Shown in pieces: positions 17,158-25,679 of a DNA stretch of 64,000 nucleotides. Position 1 is the first letter of the stretch; every line of letters starts with the position of its first letter. Source of the DNA: Paraburkholderia azotifigens (GTDB lineage: Bacteria; Pseudomonadota; Gammaproteobacteria; Burkholderiales; Burkholderiaceae). The stretch covers positions 992,001-1,056,000 of the forward strand of contig NZ_VOQS01000005.1 of assembly GCF_007995085.1 (NCBI RefSeq). Reading direction: 5' to 3'. The translations under genes were made by a program, and so were the position numbers. Under the pieces are notes generated by a model that was not told where the DNA came from, made no database searches, and saw nothing but the letters and a program-made list of their open reading frames with translations.

Positions 17158-18848
17158 GCCGGCACCTGCGCGAACCAGTCGGCTTCGACAACTTCGATGA
17201 CGGTCGGGACGTCGCGCGAGTTAGCCCGCTGCAACTCAGCGGCAAGCGACTCGCGCGTATTGACACGCCGCGCTTCACATCCAAAGCCCTTGGCGAGCTT
17301 CAGGAAGTCCGGCGTGTAGATGTCGACGCCGACGGGCGTAATGTCGCGCGCCGCCATGTACTTGCGAATCTCGCCGTAGCCGAGGTTGTTCCACAGAAGC
17401 ACGATCACGGGCACCCTTGCTTCCACGGCGCTCGCGAGTTCTGGCAGCGTGAACTGGATGCCGCCGTCGCCGATCAGGCAGACCACCGGCCGCTCGAGCG
17501 CTGCGAGCTTCGCGCCGATCGCGGCGGGCAGGCCATAGCCCAGCGTGCCGTAACCCGTCGATGAATTGAACCAGCAGCGCGGAACCGGCGCGTCGTACAC
17601 GAAATTGCCGGCATAGACGGGGCTCGTCGAATCTCCGGCGATGATCACACCAGGCAACGCAATGGCTATCGTGTCGATCAGCTGTTTCTGCGAGCGTGTC
17701 GGCGCATCGTATGACGCCCACACGGCAAGCCGCACCTTCTGGACGCGCGCCGCACCCCAGTCGGGCTCGCGAACAGGCGCTGGCCGTTCATGCAGCCGCA
17801 CTGAGAGGCTGCTCATCGCCTGCTGTGCATCGGCGGTAATCGCCAGGTCTGCGCGAAAGTTGCGCATCAGCTGTTGCGCGTCGATATCGATGCGGATCAG
17901 CTGGCCCTTGATGACAAAGCCCTGGTCGAAGACGACGTCGTAATCCGTCTCGCCCAGTTCCGTGCCCACCGCGAGCACCACATCGGCGTCGCACACCATG
18001 GCACGTGTTTCCGGCAACGATTGCGTGGAGCCGATCAGCAGCGGATGACCGCATGGCAACAAGCCCTTCGCGTTGATCGTGAGTGCGACGGGCGCTTGCA
18101 GGCGCTCGGCGAGCTCACGCAATTCGGCTGCCGCGTGGACCGCTCCGCCGCCCGCGAGAATCAGCGGCCGTCGAGCGTCGGCGAGCAGGTCCACTGCAAC
18201 GGCGAGTGCGTTCGCGCTCGCTGCGGGTCTGGCGGGCAATACGGCAGGCGCCATGTTCATGCCGTCAGCCGGCGCGACGATCACATCGAGCGGAATCTCG
18301 ATATGCACGGGCCGCGGGCGGGCGCTTTCGAACACGGCGAACGCGCGGGCCAGCACCCGGGGCAACTCGGCCGCGTCGAGCAACGTGTGCGAGAACGCGG
18401 CGAGACCCGCGAACACGTCGCGCTGTGACGGCAGCTCATGCAATCGCCCATCCCCGCTTCCTAACTCGCGCCGCGCATTGACGCTCGAAATCACGAGCAT
18501 CGGAATCGAGTCTGCGTAGGCCTGCCCCATCGCCGTCGCGATGTTGGTCATGCCGGGGCCGGTAATGACGAAACATACGCCGGGCTTTCCCGTGACCCGC
18601 GCATAACCGTCGGCCATGAAGCCCGCGCCCTGTTCGTGGCGCGGCGTCACGTGCTGGATCGAGGAGGCCGCAAGCCCACGATAGAGTTCGACCGTATGCA
18701 CGCCCGGAATGCCGAATACGTACTCGACGCCGTAACCCTCGAGCAGGGTCACGAGCGCCTCGCCACAAGTTGGAATCTGCATGGCAGGCCGCACGGTTAT
18801 CGTGGCTCCCGCTTCATCGAAACGGACAGAGGTTTCGGGATGGTTCAT
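17154..18848 (-). CDS. ThDP-dependent decarboxylase, AruI-like (5-guanidino-2-oxopentanoate decarboxylase) or acetolactate synthase family
   Basis: A protein of 564 residues starting at ATG 18848 (MNHPETSV) with AGGAAC upstream. It has the three-domain ThDP enzyme fold: catalytic Glu72 in PRHEQGAGFMADGYAR, central Rossmann-like domain, and the ThDP/Mg motif GDGGIQFTLPE...LLWNN near residue 440-470. The stretch VFGIPGVHTVELYRGL and the HELPSQRDVFAGLAAFSHT segment resemble Pseudomonas AruI, which decarboxylates 2-ketoarginine to 4-guanidinobutyraldehyde, more than biosynthetic acetolactate synthase. No small regulatory subunit is present. The downstream coupled aldehyde dehydrogenase remnant and polyamine-type importer fit an arginine or agmatine catabolic role. 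The family call is firm; the substrate is inferred. Confidence 0.75.
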   Translation of the reverse strand: MNHPETSVRFDEAGATITVRPAMQIPTCGEALVTLLEGYGVEYVFGIPGVHTVELYRGLAASSIQHVTPRHEQGAGFMADGYARVTGKPGVCFVITGPGMTNIATAMGQAYADSIPMLVISSVNARRELGSGDGRLHELPSQRDVFAGLAAFSHTLLDAAELPRVLARAFAVFESARPRPVHIEIPLDVIVAPADGMNMAPAVLPARPAASANALAVAVDLLADARRPLILAGGGAVHAAAELRELAERLQAPVALTINAKGLLPCGHPLLIGSTQSLPETRAMVCDADVVLAVGTELGETDYDVVFDQGFVIKGQLIRIDIDAQQLMRNFRADLAITADAQQAMSSLSVRLHERPAPVREPDWGAARVQKVRLAVWASYDAPTRSQKQLIDTIAIALPGVIIAGDSTSPVYAGNFVYDAPVPRCWFNSSTGYGTLGYGLPAAIGAKLAALERPVVCLIGDGGIQFTLPELASAVEARVPVIVLLWNNLGYGEIRKYMAARDITPVGVDIYTPDFLKLAKGFGCEARRVNTRESLAAELQRANSRDVPTVIEVVEADWFAQVPA

Positions 18849-19356
18849 CGATCGTCGCGTTCCTGGTGGGTTTCGAACCCCGTGCAACGTTGCCGAAGAA
18901 TGAGGCCAACGCTGCCCTGGACAGTGTCCGGGTCAGCGGGCAGCAGGTGATGCTTCAACCCGCCGTGTGTGCACGAGCGCATTCACTGAATTGATTCTCT
19001 GCGCTAGTGCGGGCTGCCAACAATCGATAAGTTTTCATAACGCGCATGACCTTCGTTCATGACGTGGCGTAAACCAGTACGCACCCCAGCTGAAGAAATC
19101 ACGAAGCAAGGTCGTCGCGGATGATGGCGCATCTTCGGCAGCGAAGATTGTGTCAACGAATGCGGGACGATTCGGCGTGAAGCGATTTCGTCACGGAATC
19201 GTCGATGTTGCCGACATACCCTCTTCCTCGATAAACGTTCGATCAGATCGAACATCTTCATCGCGTCAGCCGCACGTCAATCTCCCTGCCTGTCCTTAGT
19301 ATCGGTGTCGTCAGCCATCGCCGCTTGCCCTGCTCACTGGATACTCAAGGAACCCC
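18849..19356. other. 508-bp divergent intergenic region with one operator-like site
   Basis: The region separates the decarboxylase gene (minus) and the exported hydrolase gene (plus). The only structured element found is a three-half-site motif at 19035-19060 (separate entry). No gene is supported here. Confidence 0.5.
19035..19060 (+). promoter_or_regulatory. Variant of the three-half-site operator (possible seventh copy)
   Basis: TCATA-N5-CATGA-N5-GTTCAT matches the TCATG-N5-CATGA-N5-WTTCAT element seen in the 36-55 kb region with two changes. It lies 187 bp upstream of the decarboxylase start and about 300 bp upstream of the exported hydrolase. It could link these genes to the same LysR regulon, or be coincidental. 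Confidence 0.4.
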
Positions 19357-20343
19357 ATGAAGAACATGTTCGCATCAGCGTTCATCGCCACGTCTCTTTT
19401 CGTGGCGGGTGCAGCGCACTACGCGCACGCGGCGTCGAACGACGACAACATTCCCGCTGCCGCCCCCGCCATCGCAGCAGCAGTCGCGAAGATCGCGGAC
19501 GGCAAGGCCGATGTGAACGGCGTGCGCTATCACTATCTGCTGGCGCAAGGCAAACCGGGCGCGGCCGTCGTCGTGTTGCTGCACGGCTGGGCCTCGACCT
19601 CCTACATGTGGCGATATGTGATGCCGCAACTGGTCGCGCGCGGCTATACGGTGCTGGCGCCCGATCTGCGCGGCCTGGGTGACACGTCGAAACCGGCGAC
19701 CGGTTACGAAAAAGCCAATATCGCCGATGACATCCGCATGCTCGTCGCGAAGCTGAACCTCGATCCGCATATCAATCTCGTCGGTCATGACATGGGTGGG
19801 ATGGTCGCCTACGCATACGCCGCGCAGCACCCCGATGAAGTGCGGACGCTCGCGATTCTCGACGTGCCGTTACCCGGGATCGAGCCGTGGGATCAGCTCA
19901 TCCAGACGCCGCGCACGTGGCACTTCCGGTTCTACTCGGTTCAGGACGTACCCGAAATGCTGATTGCCGGACGCGAACTCGAGTACCTCAAGTGGTTCCA
20001 CCATTCCGAGGCCGTGAACACCCGCGCGTTCAGCAACGAAGCCGAAGAAACCTACGCCCGCGAATACGCGATGCCCGGCGCACTGCGCGCTGGATTCGAG
20101 TACTACCGCGCGTTTCCTGAGGACGCGAAAGCCAACCGCGAATTTGCAAAAACGAAGCTCACGATGCCCGTGCTCGGCATCGGCGGCTCAGGGAGCTTCG
20201 GTCCGATTATCGGTGACCACTTGCGTCACGTTGCCGCTCACGTCGAAGCGTTGAATGTACAAGGCTCCGGTCACTGGGTGGCCGAAGAGCAGCCTGCCGT
20301 CGTGACGAACGCGCTTCTCAAGTTTCTGCCCCGTCCGCAATGA
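19357..20343 (+). CDS. Exported alpha/beta hydrolase with Asp nucleophile (epoxide hydrolase/haloalkane dehalogenase type)
   Basis: A protein of 328 residues. A Sec signal peptide (MKNMFASAFIATSLFVAGAA, cleavage near AHA-AS, residue 26) sends it to the periplasm. The oxyanion motif is LLHGWASTSYMW. The nucleophile elbow is GHDMGG with Asp145, so an ester enzyme intermediate as in epoxide hydrolases is expected and not a serine one. The catalytic His is in GSGHWVAEEQP near the end. Length matches the family plus a leader. A GST gene follows 90 bp downstream on the same strand. Together they could deal with an electrophilic substrate, but the actual compound is unknown. Confidence 0.85.
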   Translation: MKNMFASAFIATSLFVAGAAHYAHAASNDDNIPAAAPAIAAAVAKIADGKADVNGVRYHYLLAQGKPGAAVVVLLHGWASTSYMWRYVMPQLVARGYTVLAPDLRGLGDTSKPATGYEKANIADDIRMLVAKLNLDPHINLVGHDMGGMVAYAYAAQHPDEVRTLAILDVPLPGIEPWDQLIQTPRTWHFRFYSVQDVPEMLIAGRELEYLKWFHHSEAVNTRAFSNEAEETYAREYAMPGALRAGFEYYRAFPEDAKANREFAKTKLTMPVLGIGGSGSFGPIIGDHLRHVAAHVEALNVQGSGHWVAEEQPAVVTNALLKFLPRPQ

Positions 20344-20434
20344 TGTCGCCCGACCCGTGCGTACGCAAGCGGGCTCAGCCTCACTCCCCGTGAACCCGTC
20401 ACCCTTCCCCCAACCTGCAATTCAAGGATCTGAC

Positions 20435-21109
20435 ATGAAGTTTTATTTTCACCCTTCGCCGAATCCGCTCAAGGCTGCACTGCTGATCGAAGAACTCGGC
20501 GTGCGCTATGAACTGATTGCCGTCGATACGTTCAAGGGCGAGCAGCATCAAGCCGCTTTCCTGGCCGTCAATCCGAACGCCAAGGTGCCTGCCATCACCG
20601 ACGACGGCGTGACCGTATTCGACTCGCACGCCATCCTTCTGTACCTGGCGAACCGGCACGATCGCTTCATTGCGCGATCGCCTGCCGATCATGGAGCGAT
20701 GCTGTCGTGGCTGATGTTCATCGGAACGGGGCTATCGCCGTTCTCCGGTCAGGCAGTCCATTTCCTGCACCATGCGCCGGAAGCGATCGCCTATGCGCGC
20801 AACCGCTATCTGAAGGAAGTCGAGCGTCATTACCGCGTGCTCGACGAACGGCTCGCCGTGTCCCCTTACCTCGCAGGCGACGAGTACACGATCGCGGACA
20901 TGGCGCTGTGGGGTTGGGCGAGCTTCGCGGGTTACATCCTGGGCGACAAAGGCCTGACCGGCTATCCTCACGTCAAACGTCTGATCGACGAGATTGCCGC
21001 TCGCCCGGCAGCCATTCGCGCACAGGCATTGAAGAGCGGGCTCGCATTGAAGGCGGACTTCGATGAAGAGACGCGCCGCGCGCTGTTCCCGCAGAACACG
21101 CCGGCGTAA
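20435..21109 (+). CDS. Glutathione S-transferase
   Basis: A protein of 224 residues starting at ATG 20435 (MKFYFHPSPNPLKAALLIEE) with AAGGATC upstream. The N-terminal thioredoxin-like domain contains NPNAKVPAIT and DSHAILLYLA (glutathione-binding cis-Pro and Ser). The helical C-terminal domain (YLAGDEYTIADMALWGW) has the N-capping motif typical of cytosolic GSTs. It probably conjugates or dehalogenates an electrophile. It forms a likely operon with the upstream exported hydrolase and ends just before a bidirectional hairpin. Confidence 0.9.
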   Translation: MKFYFHPSPNPLKAALLIEELGVRYELIAVDTFKGEQHQAAFLAVNPNAKVPAITDDGVTVFDSHAILLYLANRHDRFIARSPADHGAMLSWLMFIGTGLSPFSGQAVHFLHHAPEAIAYARNRYLKEVERHYRVLDERLAVSPYLAGDEYTIADMALWGWASFAGYILGDKGLTGYPHVKRLIDEIAARPAAIRAQALKSGLALKADFDEETRRALFPQNTPA

Positions 21110-21130
21110 TCACAAGTTAAAGCTATGTGA

Positions 21131-21166
21131 CGCGCATCGAGGCACTCGCGAGTGCCTCGATGCGCG
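21131..21166. terminator. 36-bp perfect palindrome, likely bidirectional terminator
   Basis: The 36 bases are a perfect inverted repeat centred between 21148 and 21149, beginning CGCGCATCGAGGCACTCG and followed by its exact complement. It lies between the converging GST and phosphoesterase genes, so an 18-bp stem would form on either transcript. It lacks a clear T-run. Confidence 0.75.
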
Positions 21167-21187
21167 CCCCCGGCACACCAACGTTCG

Positions 21188-22933
21188 TTACGCCGACAGA
21201 TTCAACGCGTTGGTCAGATCGCCCATGCCCGCCTGTCCGCGCGCGTGCATTTCGGCATCGCGGGAGCGCACGCCGTCGAGCGGTTCGAGGTCGAATACAC
21301 GGGTGATCAGACGAAGGATCGAGCCCGTGTCATAGGTCGTGTGATCGACATAGCCCTTCTTCGCAAACGGCGAGACGACCAGCGCGGGAACGCGCGTACC
21401 GGGGCCCCAGCGGTCGCCCTTCGGCGGCGCGACGTGATCCCACCAGCCGCCGTTTTCATCGACGGTCACGATCACCACCATGTTTTCCCATTGCGGGCTC
21501 GCACGCAGCGCCTTCACTGCATGCACGATATGGCGGTCGCCCGACGCGACATCCGCGTAGCCCGCATGCATGTTCAGATTGCCCTGCGGCTTGTAGAACG
21601 TGACGGCCGGGAGCTTGCCGGCGCGCGCGTCGGCAAGAAAGCGGTTGGTGCTTTCGTCGTCGCCGAGGCCGCCGTCGCGCAGACGCTTCGGGCGTGCGGC
21701 CGTGCCCGGACCGAGATCGGCGAAATAGTTGAACGGCTGATGGTGATACTGGAAGTTCGGAATGACAGGCGTAGCGTTGTTCGTGTTCTTGCCGTTCATG
21801 TCGAGCGTCTGCTGGAATGCGCCTGCATACCACGCCCACTCGACGCCGCGCTTGTCCAGCTTGTCGCCAATGTGCTCGTGCGTCTGCGGCGGCACGACCT
21901 GAGCGTTGCTGTCCTGCGTGAAGTCGACCACACCATTCGCGCCGACCTTGTACGGCGTGGGCGCGAACGGCGGCATCATCGTGTTGACGGCATAGCTGAC
22001 GGTACGCCCATCCGCGAGCGTTTCCGGCGGCGTGAGCGCGCTCGGACCGAACTTCGGAATACCGTCCATTGCGCTTTTCGGCGAGACGGCGAGCGGCTTC
22101 AGATTGGGATCGTCGTGGCGTCCACTGACCGTCTCGGCAATCTGGAACTTCGCGATGCTCTGCGCCGCATTCGGATACACGGGCGGCGTGGCCGCGATCA
22201 GATACTGATGGTTCAGGAACGAACCGCCGAACGCCCCCTGAAAGAAGTTATCGCACAGCACGAATTCGCTGGCGAGATCCCACAGCCGCAGGTCATAGCT
22301 GGTATTGGCGTAATGGCCCATCGTGAAGGCGGCCGAATCCGCCCACGCGACGAACATGTCGTTCTTGCCGCCGTTGATCTGCATCTGGTTCTGATAGAAC
22401 ACGTGCCACAAATCGTGCGTGACGAGCGAGAGCGGCAGGTTTTCGCCGCTCGGGCCTTTGAGTGCAAACGGCCCGTTCGGCAGATTGGTCTGGTATTGCA
22501 GGCCGGCTTTGTAGGCGACGCCATCCACCATTTGATCTTTCAGCAGCCAGCCGCCGGGCACTGTAGGCAACTGCCTGAGCACGGTCTCGCCGTCGCGGTC
22601 GCGCTGCGCATACTGTTCGGCCTTGACCTCGGAGAGCGGATGTTTGACGCCGGGGAAGTTGCCGAACAGATTGTTGAAGCTGCGATTCTCCGCGTAGATC
22701 ACAACGACCGTCTTGACTTTGGAGCGCAGCGCGCGGTCGAACTGCGGCCCCACCGCGACGCCTGTTACGGCCGCATCGCGCGACGACGGCGTCGCGCAGG
22801 CCGCCAGTCCGCCACCCATCGCAACCGCGGCCACGCCACCGAGAAAATGGCGGCGGCCAGGGCGCTGCGGCGTTTGCGGCGTGTCGGCTTCTTCGTTGAC
22901 GGGAGGCGTGGCAGGCGGTTCGCGGTCTTTCAT
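21188..22933 (-). CDS. acpA: AcpA-type phosphoesterase (acid phosphatase/phospholipase C family), Tat-exported
   Basis: A protein of 581 residues. A proline-rich N-terminal tail is followed by GRRHFLGGVAAVAMGGGLAAC, a twin-arginine leader with a possible lipobox cysteine at residue 46. The mature part is the PF04185 phosphoesterase fold: YAENRSFNNLFGNFPG near residue 80 (metal-binding Glu-Asn), and TVDENGGWWDHVAPP near residue 490 for the second metal site. Family members hydrolyse phosphomonoesters or phospholipids in the periplasm. The closest pattern is AcpA of Burkholderia. It is transcribed alone; upstream lies a long gene-free stretch. Confidence 0.85.
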   Translation of the reverse strand: MKDREPPATPPVNEEADTPQTPQRPGRRHFLGGVAAVAMGGGLAACATPSSRDAAVTGVAVGPQFDRALRSKVKTVVVIYAENRSFNNLFGNFPGVKHPLSEVKAEQYAQRDRDGETVLRQLPTVPGGWLLKDQMVDGVAYKAGLQYQTNLPNGPFALKGPSGENLPLSLVTHDLWHVFYQNQMQINGGKNDMFVAWADSAAFTMGHYANTSYDLRLWDLASEFVLCDNFFQGAFGGSFLNHQYLIAATPPVYPNAAQSIAKFQIAETVSGRHDDPNLKPLAVSPKSAMDGIPKFGPSALTPPETLADGRTVSYAVNTMMPPFAPTPYKVGANGVVDFTQDSNAQVVPPQTHEHIGDKLDKRGVEWAWYAGAFQQTLDMNGKNTNNATPVIPNFQYHHQPFNYFADLGPGTAARPKRLRDGGLGDDESTNRFLADARAGKLPAVTFYKPQGNLNMHAGYADVASGDRHIVHAVKALRASPQWENMVVIVTVDENGGWWDHVAPPKGDRWGPGTRVPALVVSPFAKKGYVDHTTYDTGSILRLITRVFDLEPLDGVRSRDAEMHARGQAGMGDLTNALNLSA

Positions 22934-23724
22934 CTGAGATCCGAAGGTGTGAGGAAGTGAATCCAGACCGGCCGGTCAAGGCGTTGCCCGCTCAGGTCGG
23001 CGGGCGGTCGCACGGTATACGGCGGTCGGGGCCATATCTTTGCGTTCGTTTCATGTCATTTCCATGACAGAGAACGAAGCGTAACAGGTCCACGGATCCG
23101 CGAGCGCATCGCCGCGCTTCAGGGAACATACCAACTCGCTCGAGCCGGTGCCCGCCGTCGTACCGCGTTACACGCTCGCGATTTCGAGGCTGTGTGTACG
23201 ACGTGGTGTCGGAAATGAAATACGTGAGTCAACAGAAAAGCGCGCCTCAGTCGCAGCGCAAAGAGGCATCGATGTTGCTGAAGTCGATGAGCACGCCCGT
23301 TGAATATGCCCCTTGGCGGGGACGGGTGCTGAGTGCAGTCTGTCGCGGTGCCGGCACGATGGCCGGTTATCGGCGCGTGGTGCGCACGCTCGGGGAACGG
23401 CTCGGGCGGCAACGCATGCACCCGGTCAGGGAGCCAGTTTCGAGTTAGCTGGATCGTTGCTGATAGTGCTGATAGTGCTGATGGGCACGGCGGGCCTCGC
23501 GGGTTTGCCCGTCAGTACGCCCCACATTATCACGTCAGCCATTGCGGGCACGATGTCCGCAAGTGGACAAGGCGTTCGGGCGGCGCATGCTGATTCGGAT
23601 CGGCGTTACATGGCTCGTCACGCTGACTATGACGATCGCCCGGTCGGGCACGCTGTTCCATGTTCTTGCCTGATCGATACCGTCAGGCATTCAACGATCA
23701 AGGGCGATTGCTCGCCGCGCGGCT
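22934..23724. other. 791-bp stretch without a supported gene
   Basis: Several short frames exist on both strands (for example 23194-23448 plus), but none has both a convincing ribosome-binding site and sustained codon bias. There is a short run of GCTGATAGT copies near 23460-23482. The stretch may be the remains of a lost gene. No RNA or mobile element was recognised. Confidence 0.4.
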
Positions 23725-23862
23725 TCAGTGCGGCCGACGATGGGATTCGGCGACGATCTCGCACACTTCGAGGTGGGTGCGCCACGCGTCGATCAGAAAT
23801 TCGCGGACGCGTGCAAAGAAACCGGCTTTGACGGCGGGCGACGTGGCAGTAGCGTAGTTCAT
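23725..23862 (-). CDS. Small protein, 45 aa, unknown, with strong expression signals
   Basis: ATG 23862 is preceded by AAGGAG eight bases upstream. It encodes MNYATATSPAVKAGFFARVR then EFLIDAWRTHLEVCEIVAES and HRRPH, stop at 23725-23727. Residues 10-38 would form an amphipathic helix. Codon use is GC-biased like real genes. A near-consensus sigma-70 promoter and a 26-bp dyad stand immediately upstream. No homologous family is recognised. Candidates are a small regulator-binding protein or a stress-induced peptide. The signals make it one of the better supported short genes here. Confidence 0.65.
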   Translation of the reverse strand: MNYATATSPAVKAGFFARVREFLIDAWRTHLEVCEIVAESHRRPH

Positions 23863-23879
23863 TGCAAACTCCTTCGTTA

Positions 23880-23905
23880 AGGGTTATTGCCTAGGTATTA
23901 ACCCT
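23880..23905. promoter_or_regulatory. 26-bp inverted repeat over the transcription start of the 45-aa ORF
   Basis: AGGGTTA and TAACCCT arms flank a centre containing CCTAGG; inner bases are also largely symmetric. It starts directly downstream of the -10 box and covers the expected start site, a typical repressor position. Some base pairs mismatch, so it could alternatively form a 5' hairpin in the leader. Confidence 0.55.
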
Positions 23906-23934
23906 ATCGTACACCGTTTCATGGTGCGTTGCAA
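23906..23934 (-). promoter_or_regulatory. Sigma-70 promoter of the 45-aa ORF
   Basis: On the minus strand TTGCAA (23929-23934) and TACGAT (23906-23911) are separated by exactly 17 bp. The expected start lies near 23899, about 37 bases before the ATG. Confidence 0.6.
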
Positions 23935-24141
23935 AATAAACCACGTTCTGCCCGATCGCGACACGGCGGACGCCTGATGGGCGCGCCACGCCACTGATCT
24001 GTCCGTACGCTTTATCGTTCCGGCTAAAAAACCTCGGCCGCTCAGGGCCTCGACCGGGGTAAACCGTCCCGACTCCGCGGCTTACGAGGACGCTTGAGGA
24101 TTGTCGGGAACGGTGTGCACAGTGTTGCTGAAAGCCTGTTA

Positions 24142-24172
24142 GCCCCTTCACTGGCGAGCACAACCAAGGGGC
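24142..24172. terminator. Weak hairpin downstream of the flagellin gene
   Basis: GCCCCTT and AAGGGGC arms of 7 bp are separated by 17 bases, about 50 bp after the flagellin stop. There is no T-run, so termination function is uncertain. Confidence 0.3.
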
Positions 24173-24223
24173 CGCGACGCTACGGGAGCGCCGCAGCCAT
24201 ATGCTCGAACGAGCGGACAGCGA

Positions 24224-25042
24224 TTACTGCAGGAGCTTCAGAACCTGTTGCGGCATCGAGTTCGCTTGCGCGAGCACCGAAATACCGGCTTGCTGCAAAA
24301 CCTGAGCCTTCGACAGGTTCGCCGTTTCCGTCGCGAAGTCTGCGTCGGTGATCTGCGAACGGGCTGCGCTCATGTTCGTCGCTTGCGTGTTCGTCGTCGA
24401 GATTGCAGCCTGGAACGTGTTCTGCGTTGCGCCGAGCGTTGCCTGGAACGTGTTCACGCTCGTCAGAACCGTGTCGATCGTGCTCATTGCTGCCTGAGCG
24501 CCCGAAGCCGTCGAAACCGACACGCCGTTCACGCCGAGGCTCGTCGCATCCCACTTCTGCGAGCCGAAGTTAGCCGTGATCTGCTGGCCGTTGAACGCGC
24601 CGATCTGGAAGTTGACGGAACCGATGCCGTTGAGCACTTGCGCGCCGTTGAACGTCGTTTGTTGCGCAACACGCGTGATTTCCCCGAGACGCGTCGACAC
24701 TTCCGACTGGAGGTTTGCCAGCGCGTTCGAGTCGAGCGAGCCGTCGCCTGCTTCCACTGCCAGCTGGCGGATCCGCTGCAGGTTGTCGACGACCGATTGC
24801 AGCGCGCCGTTCGTGGTTTGCACCATCGAAATGCCGTTGTTCGCGTTGGCAGCGCCTTGCGTCAGCGCGTTGATCGACGCCGTTTGCGTCGTCGAGATTG
24901 CGAGACCTGCCGCGTCGTCGGCAGCGGTGTTCACGCGCTTGCCCGACGAAAGACGGTTGATTGCCTGCGAGAGTGCGCTTTGCGAACCAGACAGGTTGTT
25001 TTGTGCGGTCAGCGAAGCGATGTTGGTGTTGATGTTCAGCAT
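24224..25042 (-). CDS. fliC: Compact flagellin
   Basis: A protein of 272 residues starting at ATG 25042 (MLNINTNIASLTAQNNLSGS) with GGGGAAAG upstream. The conserved N-terminal D0/D1 helices (INRLSSGKRVNTAADDAAGL) and C-terminal D1/D0 (ARSQITDADFATETANLSKA to LKLLQ) are complete. The variable D2/D3 domain is almost absent, so the filament surface would be smooth. It has no signal peptide, as expected for type III export. No other flagellar gene lies in the window; Burkholderia flagellar loci usually include fliD next to fliC. This is therefore a stand-alone, possibly secondary flagellin gene. Confidence 0.95.
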   Translation of the reverse strand: MLNINTNIASLTAQNNLSGSQSALSQAINRLSSGKRVNTAADDAAGLAISTTQTASINALTQGAANANNGISMVQTTNGALQSVVDNLQRIRQLAVEAGDGSLDSNALANLQSEVSTRLGEITRVAQQTTFNGAQVLNGIGSVNFQIGAFNGQQITANFGSQKWDATSLGVNGVSVSTASGAQAAMSTIDTVLTSVNTFQATLGATQNTFQAAISTTNTQATNMSAARSQITDADFATETANLSKAQVLQQAGISVLAQANSMPQQVLKLLQ

Positions 25043-25245
25043 TTCTTTCCCCAATTCGAATTGCCGTCAGTCGACGGCGGCAAGCGGTGCCATCCAGAGG
25101 CTCATGATGCCTGCTTCAAGGATTACGGCTGCAAACGCCAGAGCTTTACTGGTCACTGACGTTTTATTTCCGCAGCCGGAATCAAAGAATTGGGGTGCGA
25201 CACTCGCCGTGAGCGCGCATCGATCGGGGAAGAAAAAGGGATCGG

Positions 25246-25500
25246 TCAGCTCGAATGTTTCGTCGATGACGATGCTTTGGACACTGCCCCACTCTGCACG
25301 AGCCGCGCGTCCTCCTGCTTCACAGCGCCGACGAATTTCCAGCCGTCCGGCAGCTTCACGAGTGTGTAGCCCGTAGGCGTATCGACGAAAACGGTGTACA
25401 TGGGCGAGTCAGCCCTTGCTTGCGAAACCGCTTGCGCATGCGACAGCAACGGCGCGGCCAGCAGCGCCGCAGCGAAAAGTGACGAGGAAACCAGCTTCAT
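25246..25500 (-). CDS. Small secreted protein, 84 aa, Burkholderia type
   Basis: A Sec signal peptide (MKLVSSSLFAAALLAAPLLS, cleavage after HAQA or so) is followed by a 60-residue mature peptide containing YTVFVDTPTGYTLVKLPDGW, a beta-hairpin-like conserved block, and a polar tail. A purine-rich GGAGTG stands upstream of the ATG at 25500. Similar short periplasmic proteins are frequent in Paraburkholderia. Their function is unknown. It lies upstream of, and on the same strand as, flagellin, with a 200-bp gap. Confidence 0.7.
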   Translation of the reverse strand: MKLVSSSLFAAALLAAPLLSHAQAVSQARADSPMYTVFVDTPTGYTLVKLPDGWKFVGAVKQEDARLVQSGAVSKASSSTKHSS

Positions 25501-25679
25501 TGCACACTCCTTGAGATGTTGAACCGCTCCATCAACGCATCCGGTCGATGTCGCGAGATTTATGTGGTGACTGTTACAGATATCGAATCACGAGCAAAGG
25601 ATGACGTCCGTAATTTTGTTATGATCGACATAGAATTCGGTTTTCGTGGATCTTGGACAATCGCTCACCGGGAGGGGAC

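Noticed and set aside
21152..22960. 602-codon plus-strand frame opposite the AcpA-type phosphoesterase
   Set aside because: The minus-strand reading has a Tat leader and metal-binding motifs; the plus-strand peptide has none.
23975..24110. Possible riboswitch-like structured leader
   Set aside because: I looked for the cyclic-di-GMP and other conserved riboswitch cores; only short unspecific complementary runs were found.
23891..24163. 90-codon minus-strand frame upstream of the 45-aa ORF
   Set aside because: It runs through the promoter and operator elements of the small ORF, has no SD and lacks coding bias.
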